Assembly (NCBI RefSeq): GCF_001746855.1
Contig: NZ_CP017298.1
Span: 946,422-981,324, forward strand
Reading direction: 5' to 3'
DNA: 34,903 nt
Origin: Pauljensenia hongkongensis
GTDB lineage: Bacteria; Actinomycetota; Actinomycetes; Actinomycetales; Actinomycetaceae
Positions 23,059-30,693 of the stretch are shown piece after piece. Position 1 is the stretch's first letter. Each line of letters starts with the position of its first letter. A program made the position numbers and the translations under genes. Under the pieces are notes generated by a model. It saw only the letters and a list, made by a program, of their open reading frames with translations. It searched no databases and was not told where the DNA came from.

Positions 23059-25332
23059 TCAGGACTCGGGGTCGTCGATGCTGATCGGCGCCGCCTCGAT
23101 GCCGGGGTTGGCCAGCGAGACGATGCGCTGGACGGGCAGCAGGTCCCGCCACCACTGGTCGTAGGGGCGCCGGTTGACGATGTCGAGGTCGTCGAACATG
23201 TTCTTCACCAGACGCGCCTCGATGCCGCCGCCGATCTGCCCGATGTAGGTGGCGTTGGTGTCGCCGCGCTCGAACTGGCCCTCCAGATGGCCCAGGGCGC
23301 GGTTGACGAGGCGGGTGGCCAGCAGGCGGTCGAAGGGCGTGGGCGCGCCCCCCTGCTGCAGGTGCCCCAGCGCGCTGTGGCGCACGTCGTAGAGGCCCTG
23401 CGCCTCGGCGTTGAACACGTCGGCCAGGAACTCGCGGTCGTAGAACTCGCTGGTCGACTCGTTGACCAGGGTGAGGAAGAGCCTGCGCCCCCCTTTGAAG
23501 GAGGCGACCATGCGCTGGGAGTCGGCGGCGATCCGCTCCAGGGAGGGGGCGTCCTCGTTGATGTACATGTACTCGGCGCCCGTGGCCAGGGCGGTCATGA
23601 GGGTGAGGTAGCCGCAGCGGCGGCCCATGATCTCGGCGATGAAACAGCGCTTGGAGGCCGCCGCGGACTCCTTGATGCGGTCGATCGCCCACGTGGCGTT
23701 GTTGATGGCGGTGTCCGTGCCGATCGCCAGCTCGCACCCGGGCAGGTTGTTGTCGATGGACGCGGGGATGAGGATCATGGGGATCTTGAACGCCGGGTAG
23801 CGGTCCCGTTCGCCGGTCATCGCGTGGACGCCCAGGTAGGCGTTGAGCCCGCCGATGACGATGAGCGCGTCGATGGAGTTGCGCTCGATGGCGCGCCCCA
23901 GCGCGTAGTACTGCTCGACGGGGGGGACGTCGCGCTTGGTGCCCAGCTCGGCGCCGCCCTTGAAGGCCCAGCCCTCCACGTCGCCCCACGACAGCTCCCG
24001 GACGCGGTCGTCCGCCAGGCCCGACCAGGACCCGTCGACTCCGAGCATCGTCCATCCCTTGGCGATGCCGAGGCGGACGGAGACCCGGGCGGCGGTGTTC
24101 ATACCCGGCGCCAGGCCGCCCGCGTGGAGGATCGCGACGCGCTTGCCGCCCCCGTCTCCGCCCGCGGCGAGCTGGGGGGGCGTGGACAGGATCTGGTTGA
24201 CGCCCACCATCGCCCGGAAGGAGGCGCCGCGCGAGACCTGGGCCGCCTCGAAGTCGCCCGCGGCGATGAGGTCCTTGACGGCGCGGGTGTCGCGCACCGC
24301 CTTCATGAGGGGGATGCGGGTGATGCGGCCCCGCCGCACGCCCAGGATGCACGGCTCGTCCTCGCCCGTGCTGGCGAGGACCTCCTGGACCGCCGCGTAG
24401 CCGAGCAGCGTCGACTGCCAGCGGTCGTAGGCCGAGGGCGTGCCGCCCCGCTGGACGTGCCCGAGGATCGTGACGCGGGCGTCCTCGCCCGTGCGCTCCT
24501 TGATGGTGTCGGCGATGTGCTGGGTGGTGAGCTCGTTCCCCTCCCGGTCCTTGGCGCCCTCGGCGACCAGGACGATGGACTCGCGGCGCCCCGCCTCGCG
24601 CCCGAAGTGCAGGTGCCGGGCGAGTTCGTCCTCCCACCCGGGTCCGGCGGGGTCCTCGGGGGTGAACACGTAGTCGGCCCCGCCCGCGACGGCCGCCATG
24701 AGGGGCAGGTACCCGCAGTGGCGGCCCATGACCTCGATGACGAAGGCGCGCTGGTGGGAGGCGGCGGTGGAGGTGAGCTGGTCGATGGCGTCGACGATGC
24801 GGTGCAGCGCCGTGTCCGCGCCGATGGTCATGTCGGTGCCGACCATGTCGTTGTCGATGGAGCCGACCAGTCCGACGACGACCAGGGCGGGGTGGGCCCG
24901 CGCGGTCTCCTCGGTGATGGCCCCCTCGGCGGCCAGCTCCTGGACGTGCTGCGCCCATTCCCGGCGGAACTCGTCGGTGCCGGACAAGGATCCGTCGCCG
25001 CCGACGACGACGAGGTGGTCGATACCGTGCTCCAGCAGGTTGCGGGCGGCGGTGTGGCGGCCCGCGTACTCACGGAAGGCGGCGCAGCGCGCGGTCCCGA
25101 TGACGGTCCCGCCCTCGGCGAGGATCGACGACACGTCGGACCACCGCATCTCCTTGATGGCGCTCCCGCCGTCGACGGCGCCCTGCCATCCCTCCATGAT
25201 CGCGTAGGGCGTGGCGCCGCGCGCCAGGGCGGTGCGGACGACGGCGCGCACCGCCGCGTTCATTCCCTGGGCGTCGCCGCCCGAGGTGAGGATTCCGATG
25301 CGTGTGGGGGTCTGCTGGGTGAACGCGTCCAT
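23059..25332 (-). CDS. Double-length, animal/fungal-type ATP-dependent 6-phosphofructokinase
   Basis: This 757-residue protein is two fused PFK units, like animal and fungal PFK and unlike the ~320-residue bacterial enzyme. The N half has an intact ATP-type active site: GGDGS 111-115, SIDND 158-162 (Asp160 base), MGRHCGY 202-208, GHVQRGG 291-297; Gly in GGDG and before SIDND argues against pyrophosphate use. The C half resembles the regulatory half of animal PFK (GWTMLGVDGSWSGL, GHLQQGGAPTPFDR 656-669, final PYDQWW) with GGLNA at 494-498. It keeps SIDNN (Asp527) and MGRRCGY (569-575), which animal C halves have lost. Start ATG 25332 has AAAGGG five bases before it; a TACAAT -10 lies 55 bases upstream. 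Role: committed step of glycolysis, probably allosteric through the C half. Confidence 0.9.
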   Translation of the reverse strand: MDAFTQQTPTRIGILTSGGDAQGMNAAVRAVVRTALARGATPYAIMEGWQGAVDGGSAIKEMRWSDVSSILAEGGTVIGTARCAAFREYAGRHTAARNLLEHGIDHLVVVGGDGSLSGTDEFRREWAQHVQELAAEGAITEETARAHPALVVVGLVGSIDNDMVGTDMTIGADTALHRIVDAIDQLTSTAASHQRAFVIEVMGRHCGYLPLMAAVAGGADYVFTPEDPAGPGWEDELARHLHFGREAGRRESIVLVAEGAKDREGNELTTQHIADTIKERTGEDARVTILGHVQRGGTPSAYDRWQSTLLGYAAVQEVLASTGEDEPCILGVRRGRITRIPLMKAVRDTRAVKDLIAAGDFEAAQVSRGASFRAMVGVNQILSTPPQLAAGGDGGGKRVAILHAGGLAPGMNTAARVSVRLGIAKGWTMLGVDGSWSGLADDRVRELSWGDVEGWAFKGGAELGTKRDVPPVEQYYALGRAIERNSIDALIVIGGLNAYLGVHAMTGERDRYPAFKIPMILIPASIDNNLPGCELAIGTDTAINNATWAIDRIKESAAASKRCFIAEIMGRRCGYLTLMTALATGAEYMYINEDAPSLERIAADSQRMVASFKGGRRLFLTLVNESTSEFYDREFLADVFNAEAQGLYDVRHSALGHLQQGGAPTPFDRLLATRLVNRALGHLEGQFERGDTNATYIGQIGGGIEARLVKNMFDDLDIVNRRPYDQWWRDLLPVQRIVSLANPGIEAAPISIDDPES

Positions 25333-25385
25333 GTCGTCCCTTTCCATGCGAGCGGTGGCCGGCCCGAAGGGCCGCTCACCAGCCC

Positions 25386-25391
25386 ATTGTA
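25386..25391 (-). promoter_or_regulatory. -10 box for the phosphofructokinase gene
   Basis: TACAAT on the minus strand (25391-25386), giving a predicted leader of about 47 bases. No good -35 was seen. It argues against extending the PFK frame upstream to 25605. Confidence 0.45.
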
Positions 25392-25432
25392 TTCGACCCG
25401 GGTGCGCCTGTGCAGGGCGCAAGGTCCCCTGA

Positions 25433-25666
25433 TCCGCCCTCACCGACGCGCTGGGCGCAGCTTCGCCGGCGTTCCGGGCGGCGGAGTCGGCGAGCTCCTG
25501 GGGGAGGGCGATCGCGAAGCCGAAGGAGAGGATCTTCGAAGCGGACCCCGTCAGATGGATCGTCGCGCACAGGGGGACGGTCGACGAGGCCGCCGCGTCG
25601 GACACCCCGTTGCGCCTCGCCTGGCGCGGGGCGGGCGGTCAGTGGACGGCCATCGTGGAGGTGTAG
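25433..25666 (+). other. Short GC3-rich open frame without a start codon (possible gene remnant)
   Basis: From the TGA at 25430 a plus-strand frame runs 77 codons to a TAG at 25664. Nearly all third positions are G or C, and its end reads like a protein tail (DTPLRLAWRGAGGQWTAIVEV minus the first residue). There is no ATG/GTG/TTG start behind a ribosome site. It overlaps the convergent DUF3017 gene by 28 bases. The opposite strand, in phase with the PFK gene, is also open with similar third positions (to 25605), so the coding strand cannot be decided. It may be a decayed gene end or chance. Confidence 0.2.
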
Positions 25667-25926
25667 CTGGAGAGGTAGGCGATGGCGCCGGCGACCGCCA
25701 GCAGAACGGCGGCGTCCGCGCCGCGGTACCGGGAGGTGAACCACGGCCTGCCCGGGATGGCCAGGCGGGCGCCCGCGACGACGACGAGCGTGGCGACCAG
25801 CGCCCACACCGCGCGGTGCGGGTGGTCGAGGACGGTGAGGCCCACGACGGAGCCGATGCCGCCGACGATCACGCACCCCGTGAGGGCGCCGAGCACCGCA
25901 CGGCCCCTGTCGTTCCTCTTGTCCAC
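25639..25926 (-). CDS. DUF3017-type small membrane protein
   Basis: This 95-residue protein has three hydrophobic segments (about residues 11-30, 36-53 and 68-87) separated by a basic loop (RLAIPGRPWFTSRYRGAD). Size, the Arg/Pro loop and the final segment resemble the actinobacterial DUF3017 family of unknown function. GTG 25926 is chosen because it lies exactly six bases after TACAGT (25938-25933, minus strand), so the mRNA is probably leaderless; the frame to 25992 would cross that promoter. It is divergent from pta. DUF3017 genes often sit near core metabolic genes in actinobacteria, but no function is claimed. Confidence 0.6.
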   Translation of the reverse strand: MDKRNDRGRAVLGALTGCVIVGGIGSVVGLTVLDHPHRAVWALVATLVVVAGARLAIPGRPWFTSRYRGADAAVLLAVAGAIAYLSSYTSTMAVH

Positions 25927-25998
25927 GCGCCCACTGTAGCGCGCGACCGGGCGGGGGCGCCCAGGCGGACCACGGCATGGCGGGTTGCGCATTCGCGG

Positions 25999-26004
25999 TA
26001 GAAT
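25999..26004 (+). promoter_or_regulatory. -10 box for pta
   Basis: TAGAAT 44 bases before the pta GTG start. A -35 is not evident. Confidence 0.4.
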
Positions 26005-26047
26005 GTTCGCGCATTACGTACACCCGCACGCATTGAAGGAGATTTGT

Positions 26048-27547
26048 GTGACTTCCCGCTACATCGTCGTAGGATCCGGTTCCCACGAGGCGGCGGCCCT
26101 CGTGCTGGACCAACTCGCCACCGCGTTCGGGGCCAGCTCCTCGGTCGCCCGTGTGCCGGCCTTCGCCGGAACTGACGCGGACAGCGCGGCCCTCGGCGCC
26201 GCCTCCGCGCTGCCGGACGCGGTCGGCGCGGTCAGGGAGCGAACAGCCGATGTGGTCCTCATCGAGTCCTCCTCCGCCTGCGCGAACCGCTCCTTCGACG
26301 CGCCGGGCTGGGACTTCTCCCTGGCCGCCTCGGTGGGCGCCGGCGTGGTCCTGGCCCCCGACACGGAGGGCGTCGGCGCCGAACTGCTGGCACAGGAGGC
26401 GGCGACCGCCGTCTCGCGGGCGGCCGACCACCAGGCCGCCGTCGTGGCCCTCGCCCTCCCCGCGGCCCTCGTCGGGCGCGTCGACTCCCCCGTGCCCGTC
26501 CTCCCCCTGCCCGTGGACGGCGGGGGGCTGGACGCCCTGGCCCGCGCCGCCGCGCCCAGCGCGGTGACGCCCCTGGCGTTCCAGGCGGACCTCGTCGAGC
26601 GCGCACGCGCCGACCGCAAGCGCATCGTCCTGCCCGAGCCCGACGACGACCGCGTCCTGCGGGCCGCGGCGCAGGTCCTCGCCGCGGGTATCGCCGACAT
26701 CACCTTCGTCGGCGACGCCGACTACGTGGCCAAGCGGGCGGGGGAGCTCGGCCTGGACCTCGGCGCCGCCCAGGTCGTCTCCACGGGCGACCCCGCCTAC
26801 CTGGAGCGCTACGCCGAGGAGTTCGCGCGGCTGCGCGCCAAGAAGGGCGTCACGCTGGAGCAGGCCCGGGAGAAGGTCCAGGACGTGTCCTACTTCGGCA
26901 CGATGATGGTCCACATGGGCGACGCGGACGGCATGGTCTCGGGAGCGGCCCACACGACCGCCCACACGATCGTCCCCTCCTTCCAGATCATCAAGACCGC
27001 CCCGGGCGTGTCCGTCGTGTCCTCGATCTTCCTGATGCTGATGAAGGACCGCGTGTGGGCGTTCGGCGACTGCGCGGTCAACCCCAACCCCACTCCCGAG
27101 CAGCTGGCCGACATCGCGGTCACCAGCGCGCGCACGGCCGCCCAGTTCGGCGTGGACCCCAGGGTCGCGATGCTGTCCTACTCGACGGGCTCGTCGGGCT
27201 CGGGCCCGGACGTGGACGCGGTCGTCGAGGCCACCCGCCTCGCCCGCGAGAAGGCGCCGGAGCTGGCCATCGAGGGGCCCATCCAGTTCGACGCCGCCGT
27301 CGACAGCGCCGTCGCCGAGAAGAAGCTGCCCGGTTCCGAGGTCGCGGGCAGGGCCACCGTCTTCGTGTTCCCCTCCCTGGAGGCCGGAAACATCGGCTAC
27401 AAGGCCGTCCAGCGCTCCTCCGGCGCCGTCGCCGTCGGCCCGGTCCTGCAGGGCCTGAACAAGCCCGTCAACGACCTGTCGCGCGGCGCCCTGGTCGAGG
27501 ACATAGTCAACACCGTCGCCCTGACCGCCGTCCAGGCGCAGGGCTGA
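26048..27547 (+). CDS. pta: Phosphate acetyltransferase with shortened N-terminal region
   Basis: This 499-residue enzyme converts acetyl-CoA and phosphate to acetyl phosphate. The catalytic PTA domain starts about residue 178 (ADLVERARADRKRIVLPEPDDDRVLRAA, 28 residues in two runs) and ends with the family signature AGNIGYKAVQRSS...QGLNKPVNDLSRG. The first ~165 residues look like a reduced BioD/P-loop-type domain in which the GKT/S nucleotide loop is not recognisable (VVGSGSHEAAALVL), and the DRTGG domain of the ~700-residue enzymes is missing. GTG 26048 has AAGGAG six bases before it; the frame to 25985 would start within the promoter. It forms an acetate-producing pair with ackA. Confidence 0.92.
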   Translation: MTSRYIVVGSGSHEAAALVLDQLATAFGASSSVARVPAFAGTDADSAALGAASALPDAVGAVRERTADVVLIESSSACANRSFDAPGWDFSLAASVGAGVVLAPDTEGVGAELLAQEAATAVSRAADHQAAVVALALPAALVGRVDSPVPVLPLPVDGGGLDALARAAAPSAVTPLAFQADLVERARADRKRIVLPEPDDDRVLRAAAQVLAAGIADITFVGDADYVAKRAGELGLDLGAAQVVSTGDPAYLERYAEEFARLRAKKGVTLEQAREKVQDVSYFGTMMVHMGDADGMVSGAAHTTAHTIVPSFQIIKTAPGVSVVSSIFLMLMKDRVWAFGDCAVNPNPTPEQLADIAVTSARTAAQFGVDPRVAMLSYSTGSSGSGPDVDAVVEATRLAREKAPELAIEGPIQFDAAVDSAVAEKKLPGSEVAGRATVFVFPSLEAGNIGYKAVQRSSGAVAVGPVLQGLNKPVNDLSRGALVEDIVNTVALTAVQAQG

Positions 27548-27551
27548 GCGC

Positions 27552-27587
27552 CCGGGCCCCTCCGCGACGGCCGCGCGAGGGGCCCGG
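27552..27587 (+). terminator. Hairpin between pta and ackA
   Basis: Perfect 11-base arms CCGGGCCCCTC / GAGGGGCCCGG with a GC-rich loop, four bases after the pta stop. It could attenuate read-through into ackA or be a processing site. No T tract. Confidence 0.5.
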
Positions 27588-27629
27588 CCGCACCTCCAAT
27601 CCATCAGCACGAACCCGAAAGGCAGGCGC

Positions 27630-28829
27630 ATGCCCTCTCAGACCGTCCTCGTTATCAACTCCGGCTCCTCCTCCATCAAGTACCAACTGGTGGATCCCGA
27701 GACCGGCGACGCCCTGGCCAAGGGCCTCGTCGAGCGGATCGGCGACCCCATGGGCGTCATCACGCACACCCACGGCGGGGCCGTGACCGAGGAGGAGATG
27801 CCCGTCCCCGACCACACCGTCGGCATGCGCGAGGTCCTGCGCCTCTTTGACACGGAGGGCCCGACCCTGGCCGAGGCGGGCATCGTCGCCGTCGGCCACC
27901 GCATCGTCCAGGGCGGACGCCACTTCGACGGCCCGGCGCTGATCACCGACGGGGTCCGCGACCTCATCGAGGAGCTGTGTCCACTGGCTCCCCTGCACAA
28001 CCCGGCCCACCTCAAGGGCATCGACGTGGCGCGCGAGCTCATGCCCGGCGTCCCCCACGTCGCCGTTTTCGACACCGCGTTCTTCCAGCAGCTGCCCGAC
28101 CGGAGCGCCCTCTACGCCCTGGAGACGGAGACCGCGGAGAAGTACTCGGTGCGCCGCTACGGCGCCCACGGCACCTCCCACCAGTTCGTCTCCCAGGAGA
28201 TCGCGAAGATGCTGGGGCGCGACGACCTCAAGCAGATCGTGCTGCACCTGGGCAACGGCGCCTCCGCGTCCGCAGTCCGCTGCGGCAAGCCGATCGACAC
28301 CTCCATGGGCCTGACCCCCCTGGAGGGCCTCATGATGGGGACCCGCACGGGCGACATCGACCCCGCGGTGGTCTTCCACTTGGAGCGCGTCGCGGGCATG
28401 AGCGTCGGGGAGGTCGACACGCTCTTCAACAAGAAGTCCGGTATGAAGGGCATGACGGGGGAGTCCGACATGCGCAGCGTGTGGGCGATGATCGACAACG
28501 ACGACGATCCCGTGGCCCAGAAGCGCGCCCGCACTGCGATGGACGTCTACGTGAACCGCCTGGTGAAGTACGTGGGCTCCTACACGGCGGAGCTGGGCGG
28601 CCTGGACGTCATCACCTTCACCGCAGGCATCGGCGAGAACGACGTGCACGTGCGCCGTGAGCTGGCCGAGGCGCTCTCCCCCTTCGGCGTCAAGATCGAT
28701 GTCGAGGCGAACAAGGCGCGCAGCGGCGAGCCGCGCGTCATCTCGGCGCCGGACTCGACCGTGGAACTGGTCGTCTTCCCGACCAACGAGGAGCTGGCCA
28801 TCGCGCGCCAGGCCCTTGCCTTCGCCTGA
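27630..28829 (+). CDS. ackA: Acetate kinase
   Basis: This 399-residue ASKHA-fold kinase makes ATP and acetate from acetyl phosphate. All landmarks are present: VLVINSGSSSIKYQLV at the N terminus, GHRIVQGG (substrate Arg), DTAFFQQLP (catalytic Asp), HLGNGASASAV, LEGLMMGTRTGDIDP (catalytic Arg) and FTAGIGENDVHVR (metal-binding Glu region). GAAAGG precedes ATG 27630. It follows pta by 82 bases with a hairpin between them. A strong terminator ends the unit. Confidence 0.97.
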   Translation: MPSQTVLVINSGSSSIKYQLVDPETGDALAKGLVERIGDPMGVITHTHGGAVTEEEMPVPDHTVGMREVLRLFDTEGPTLAEAGIVAVGHRIVQGGRHFDGPALITDGVRDLIEELCPLAPLHNPAHLKGIDVARELMPGVPHVAVFDTAFFQQLPDRSALYALETETAEKYSVRRYGAHGTSHQFVSQEIAKMLGRDDLKQIVLHLGNGASASAVRCGKPIDTSMGLTPLEGLMMGTRTGDIDPAVVFHLERVAGMSVGEVDTLFNKKSGMKGMTGESDMRSVWAMIDNDDDPVAQKRARTAMDVYVNRLVKYVGSYTAELGGLDVITFTAGIGENDVHVRRELAEALSPFGVKIDVEANKARSGEPRVISAPDSTVELVVFPTNEELAIARQALAFA

Positions 28830-28847
28830 TCCCTCCCCGGCGGCGGG

Positions 28848-28875
28848 GGCCGGGGCCCTTGATCGGGCCCCGGCC
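28848..28875 (+). terminator. Terminator of pta-ackA
   Basis: Perfect 11-base stem GGCCGGGGCCC / GGGCCCCGGCC with loop TTGATC, 18 bases past the ackA stop. Confidence 0.75.
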
Positions 28876-28902
28876 AATACCTCCGGGCGCGCCAAGGACC
28901 CA

Positions 28903-28931
28903 TTGACTTCCACCAACGAAAGGCATAGAGT
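28903..28931 (+). promoter_or_regulatory. Strong promoter for the left DUF3800 RNA/gene
   Basis: TTGACT (28903-28908), exactly 17 bases, TAGAGT (28926-28931): a near-consensus sigma-70-type promoter. The predicted transcript start (about 28938) coincides with the first stem of the candidate RNA. Confidence 0.7.
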
Positions 28932-28937
28932 TATGCC

Positions 28938-29030
28938 TGGTAACGGTGAGCTTGTCCTCGCAGAGTGCCAATCCGCAGACCCGCGCTCGCACCTCGTGCG
29001 GCGTGGGTTCTTGCGTTTCACGAGACTTAT
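28938..29030 (+). ncRNA. Candidate DUF3800-type structured RNA (left copy)
   Basis: Three stems can be drawn. P1 is TGGTA (28938-28942) with TGCCA (28966-28970). P2 is CCCGCGC...CGCAC (28980-28992) with GTGCG...GCGTGGG (28996-29007), with one bulged T and a CTC loop. P3 is TCTTG with CGAGA (29009-29025), just before the AAGGAG ribosome site. The inverted copy at 29664-29750 keeps the same three stems with different bases in P2 and P3. Several distinct conserved RNA motifs are known upstream of DUF3800 genes; membership of one of them is inferred from structure and position. Confidence 0.55.
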
Positions 29031-29041
29031 AAGGAGTGGCC

Positions 29042-29190
29042 GTGCTCATCGCCTACATCGATGAGGTCGGCGAGGCTGGCGCGTCCATCTCAAAGGACCG
29101 CAGCGATTCCAACACGTCACCCGTATTTGGCCGCGTAGGTTTCATCATGAGACGCGCGGGGCGACAGGAAGTAACTGAACTCCACATCCG
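29042..29190 (+). pseudogene. Truncated DUF3800 gene, N-terminal fragment (left copy)
   Basis: After AAGGAG (29031-29036) a GTG at 29042 begins the typical DUF3800 N terminus (LIAYIDEVGEAGAS...SPVFGRVGFIM), clearly related to the inverted copy (LVAYLDEVAEAGAF...SPAFG). Beyond about residue 45 the family resemblance stops and the frame runs into the tail of the opposite copy, ending at 29305. The promoter, RNA and ribosome site look intact but the protein core is gone. DUF3800 proteins have no firmly established function. Confidence 0.7.
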
Positions 29191-29216
29191 CAGCGGCATC
29201 AAGGACACACGCCGCA

Positions 29217-29663
29217 TTATAGCCCGCTTGCGCGCGCCACCACGAGCATTCCGGCCTTCGCCGCTTCCATCCGCGCCTTCTCCTCGGGGCTTATTCTCTG
29301 GCTGATCGACATCGCAAGCGCGGGACGCTCTCTCGCGAAGATGTCGGAGTTATGGAGATCCCGAACCCCTCCCCGGGAATGCGACAGGTACAGTTTTGAC
29401 TCAATCGTCGGTTTCCTCCGCATCAGCTCCTCGAAGGCTGTTGGAACCCACTCATAGGGGCTGTCATCAATGGTGGGAGTCTTTCCCCCACCGTTCCGTA
29501 GCAGTGCCCAGCGTCTTCTCCTCCCCGTAGACGAATAAGCGTCCTCCACGGGAGCAGAGAAAACGCACGAGCTCCCGAAAGCCGGCGATCCGTTGTAGTT
29601 CTTATGCGCCTTACTGACAAACGCTCCCGCCTCGGCAACTTCATCAAGATAAGCAACCAGCAT
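29217..29663 (-). pseudogene. Decayed DUF3800 gene with internal deletion and frameshifts (right copy)
   Basis: From ATG 29663 (AAGGGG four bases before it) the N terminus reads LVAYLDEVAEAGAF...SPAFG. The DUF3800 middle (GFRELVRFLCSRGGRLFVYG, then EEKTLGT) continues in another frame and hits a stop near 29466. The C-terminal block (SPYEWV...ESKLYLSHS...LHNSDIFARERP) is back in the first frame, ending at 29217. So N, middle and C pieces survive, with frameshifts and a deleted core. The 148-codon single frame is therefore not an intact gene. It points toward the left copy, tail to tail. Confidence 0.7.
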
Positions 29664-29750
29664 CTGACCCCTTCCGCTGAATAGACGGAAACCCACGCCG
29701 CAAGGGCGTGGGCCTTCGATGTGGCACTCTGAGTAATTGTCCCGTTACCA
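29664..29750 (-). ncRNA. Candidate DUF3800-type structured RNA (right copy)
   Basis: On the minus strand P1 pairs TGGTA (29750-29746) with TGCCA (29726-29722). P2 is a perfect 8-base stem GGCC-type arm CCCACGCC/GGCGTGGG (29712-29692) with a 5-base loop. P3 pairs TTCCG with CGGAA (29690-29672), where the second strand runs into the GGAAGGGG ribosome site of the DUF3800 remnant. Sequence shared with the left copy includes TGGTAACGG, CAGAGTGCCA and TGCGGCGTGGGTT. Stem conservation with changed bases supports an RNA. A separate TGTCCC/GGGACA hairpin (29738-29764) lies between this element and the NAD-kinase-like gene. Confidence 0.55.
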
Positions 29751-29795
29751 ATCCCAATGGGACACGGGCAGACGAGCTGTGTCCACCGTGGGCAG

Positions 29796-30692
29796 CTAGA
29801 GCCCCTCTGGATCGACGAGTGCCAGGGCCCGCGGCGCGCGGCAGACCCGCACCGTCTGCCCCCACGTGAGGACGAGCCTGTCCGCCTCCATGCCGTCGCC
29901 GAACAGGACCAGGGACTCGGAGGCGACGCTCAGGCCCAGTTCCTCCCCCTCCCCCAGGATCCCCTCCGTGCACTCGGTCCCCGTGCACGGCGAGGGCCAG
30001 GCCTCGCGCACGAACCACGCGAGCGACTGGGAGGTCGGCCCGGGCAGGTCCCCCATGCCGCGTCCGCGCTTGAGGGAGGCGCCCCAGCCGGTGGCCCCCG
30101 TCCCGGTGCTGACGACGACCCCGGAGGAGGACTGCCTCTCGGCGCGCCGGGGCAGCGCCAGCTCGTACCGGGCGCTCTGGTGGCCGGGGTGGCCGATGAA
30201 CACCTCGTTGAGGGCGGTCAGCGAACGGGAGTCGTCGACCGTCGCGCGCACCATCGTCAGATGGTCGACGCCCACCCGTTCCCCCTCGTCGAGGCGGCGG
30301 CACACGGACACCCCCTGGTCGGGCGTGCAGCGCACGAGCACGCCGGCGTTCGATCCGGGCGCGGAGTCGACTCCGATGACGATCTGGTCGGCGACGTACT
30401 TGGCGGTGTTGGCGACCAGCCCGTCCGGCCCGACGACGACGATGACGTCCTCGGGGGCGAAGAGGAAGCGCGAAAGGGAATCGCGTTCCACGTCGGCGCT
30501 GGCCCACCCCCGTGGGATCCCCGCCCGCACGCGGGCCAGGGCGCTCACGTGCGCCTCGTGGGCGCGCTCGACCGCTTCGAGGGTGCGCCCGCGCGAGCGC
30601 AGGACGAACTCGACCTGCCCCCGCGTCGAGTAGCGGTCCATGAGCTCGTCGTACTCGGTGGGGCGGTGGACGACGACTGCCCGGCGCCGCAC
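29796..30692 (-). CDS. NAD-kinase-like protein with altered nucleotide motif
   Basis: This 298-residue protein has the outline of the NAD kinase/diacylglycerol kinase-like superfamily: VIVVVGPDGLVANTAKYV at the place of the GGDGT motif, NEVFIGHPG at the NE motif, and SSGVVVSTGTGATGW at the C-terminal TGSTAY-like motif. The GGDGT motif reads GPDGL, so classical ATP binding may be changed. The gene starts with GTG one base after the SPFH gene stop, so the two are translated together. The partner and the nearby NrtR and NadE suggest a role linked to NAD(P) pools; the exact reaction is not known. Confidence 0.65.
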   Translation of the reverse strand: MRRRAVVVHRPTEYDELMDRYSTRGQVEFVLRSRGRTLEAVERAHEAHVSALARVRAGIPRGWASADVERDSLSRFLFAPEDVIVVVGPDGLVANTAKYVADQIVIGVDSAPGSNAGVLVRCTPDQGVSVCRRLDEGERVGVDHLTMVRATVDDSRSLTALNEVFIGHPGHQSARYELALPRRAERQSSSGVVVSTGTGATGWGASLKRGRGMGDLPGPTSQSLAWFVREAWPSPCTGTECTEGILGEGEELGLSVASESLVLFGDGMEADRLVLTWGQTVRVCRAPRALALVDPEGL

Positions 30693-30693
30693 G

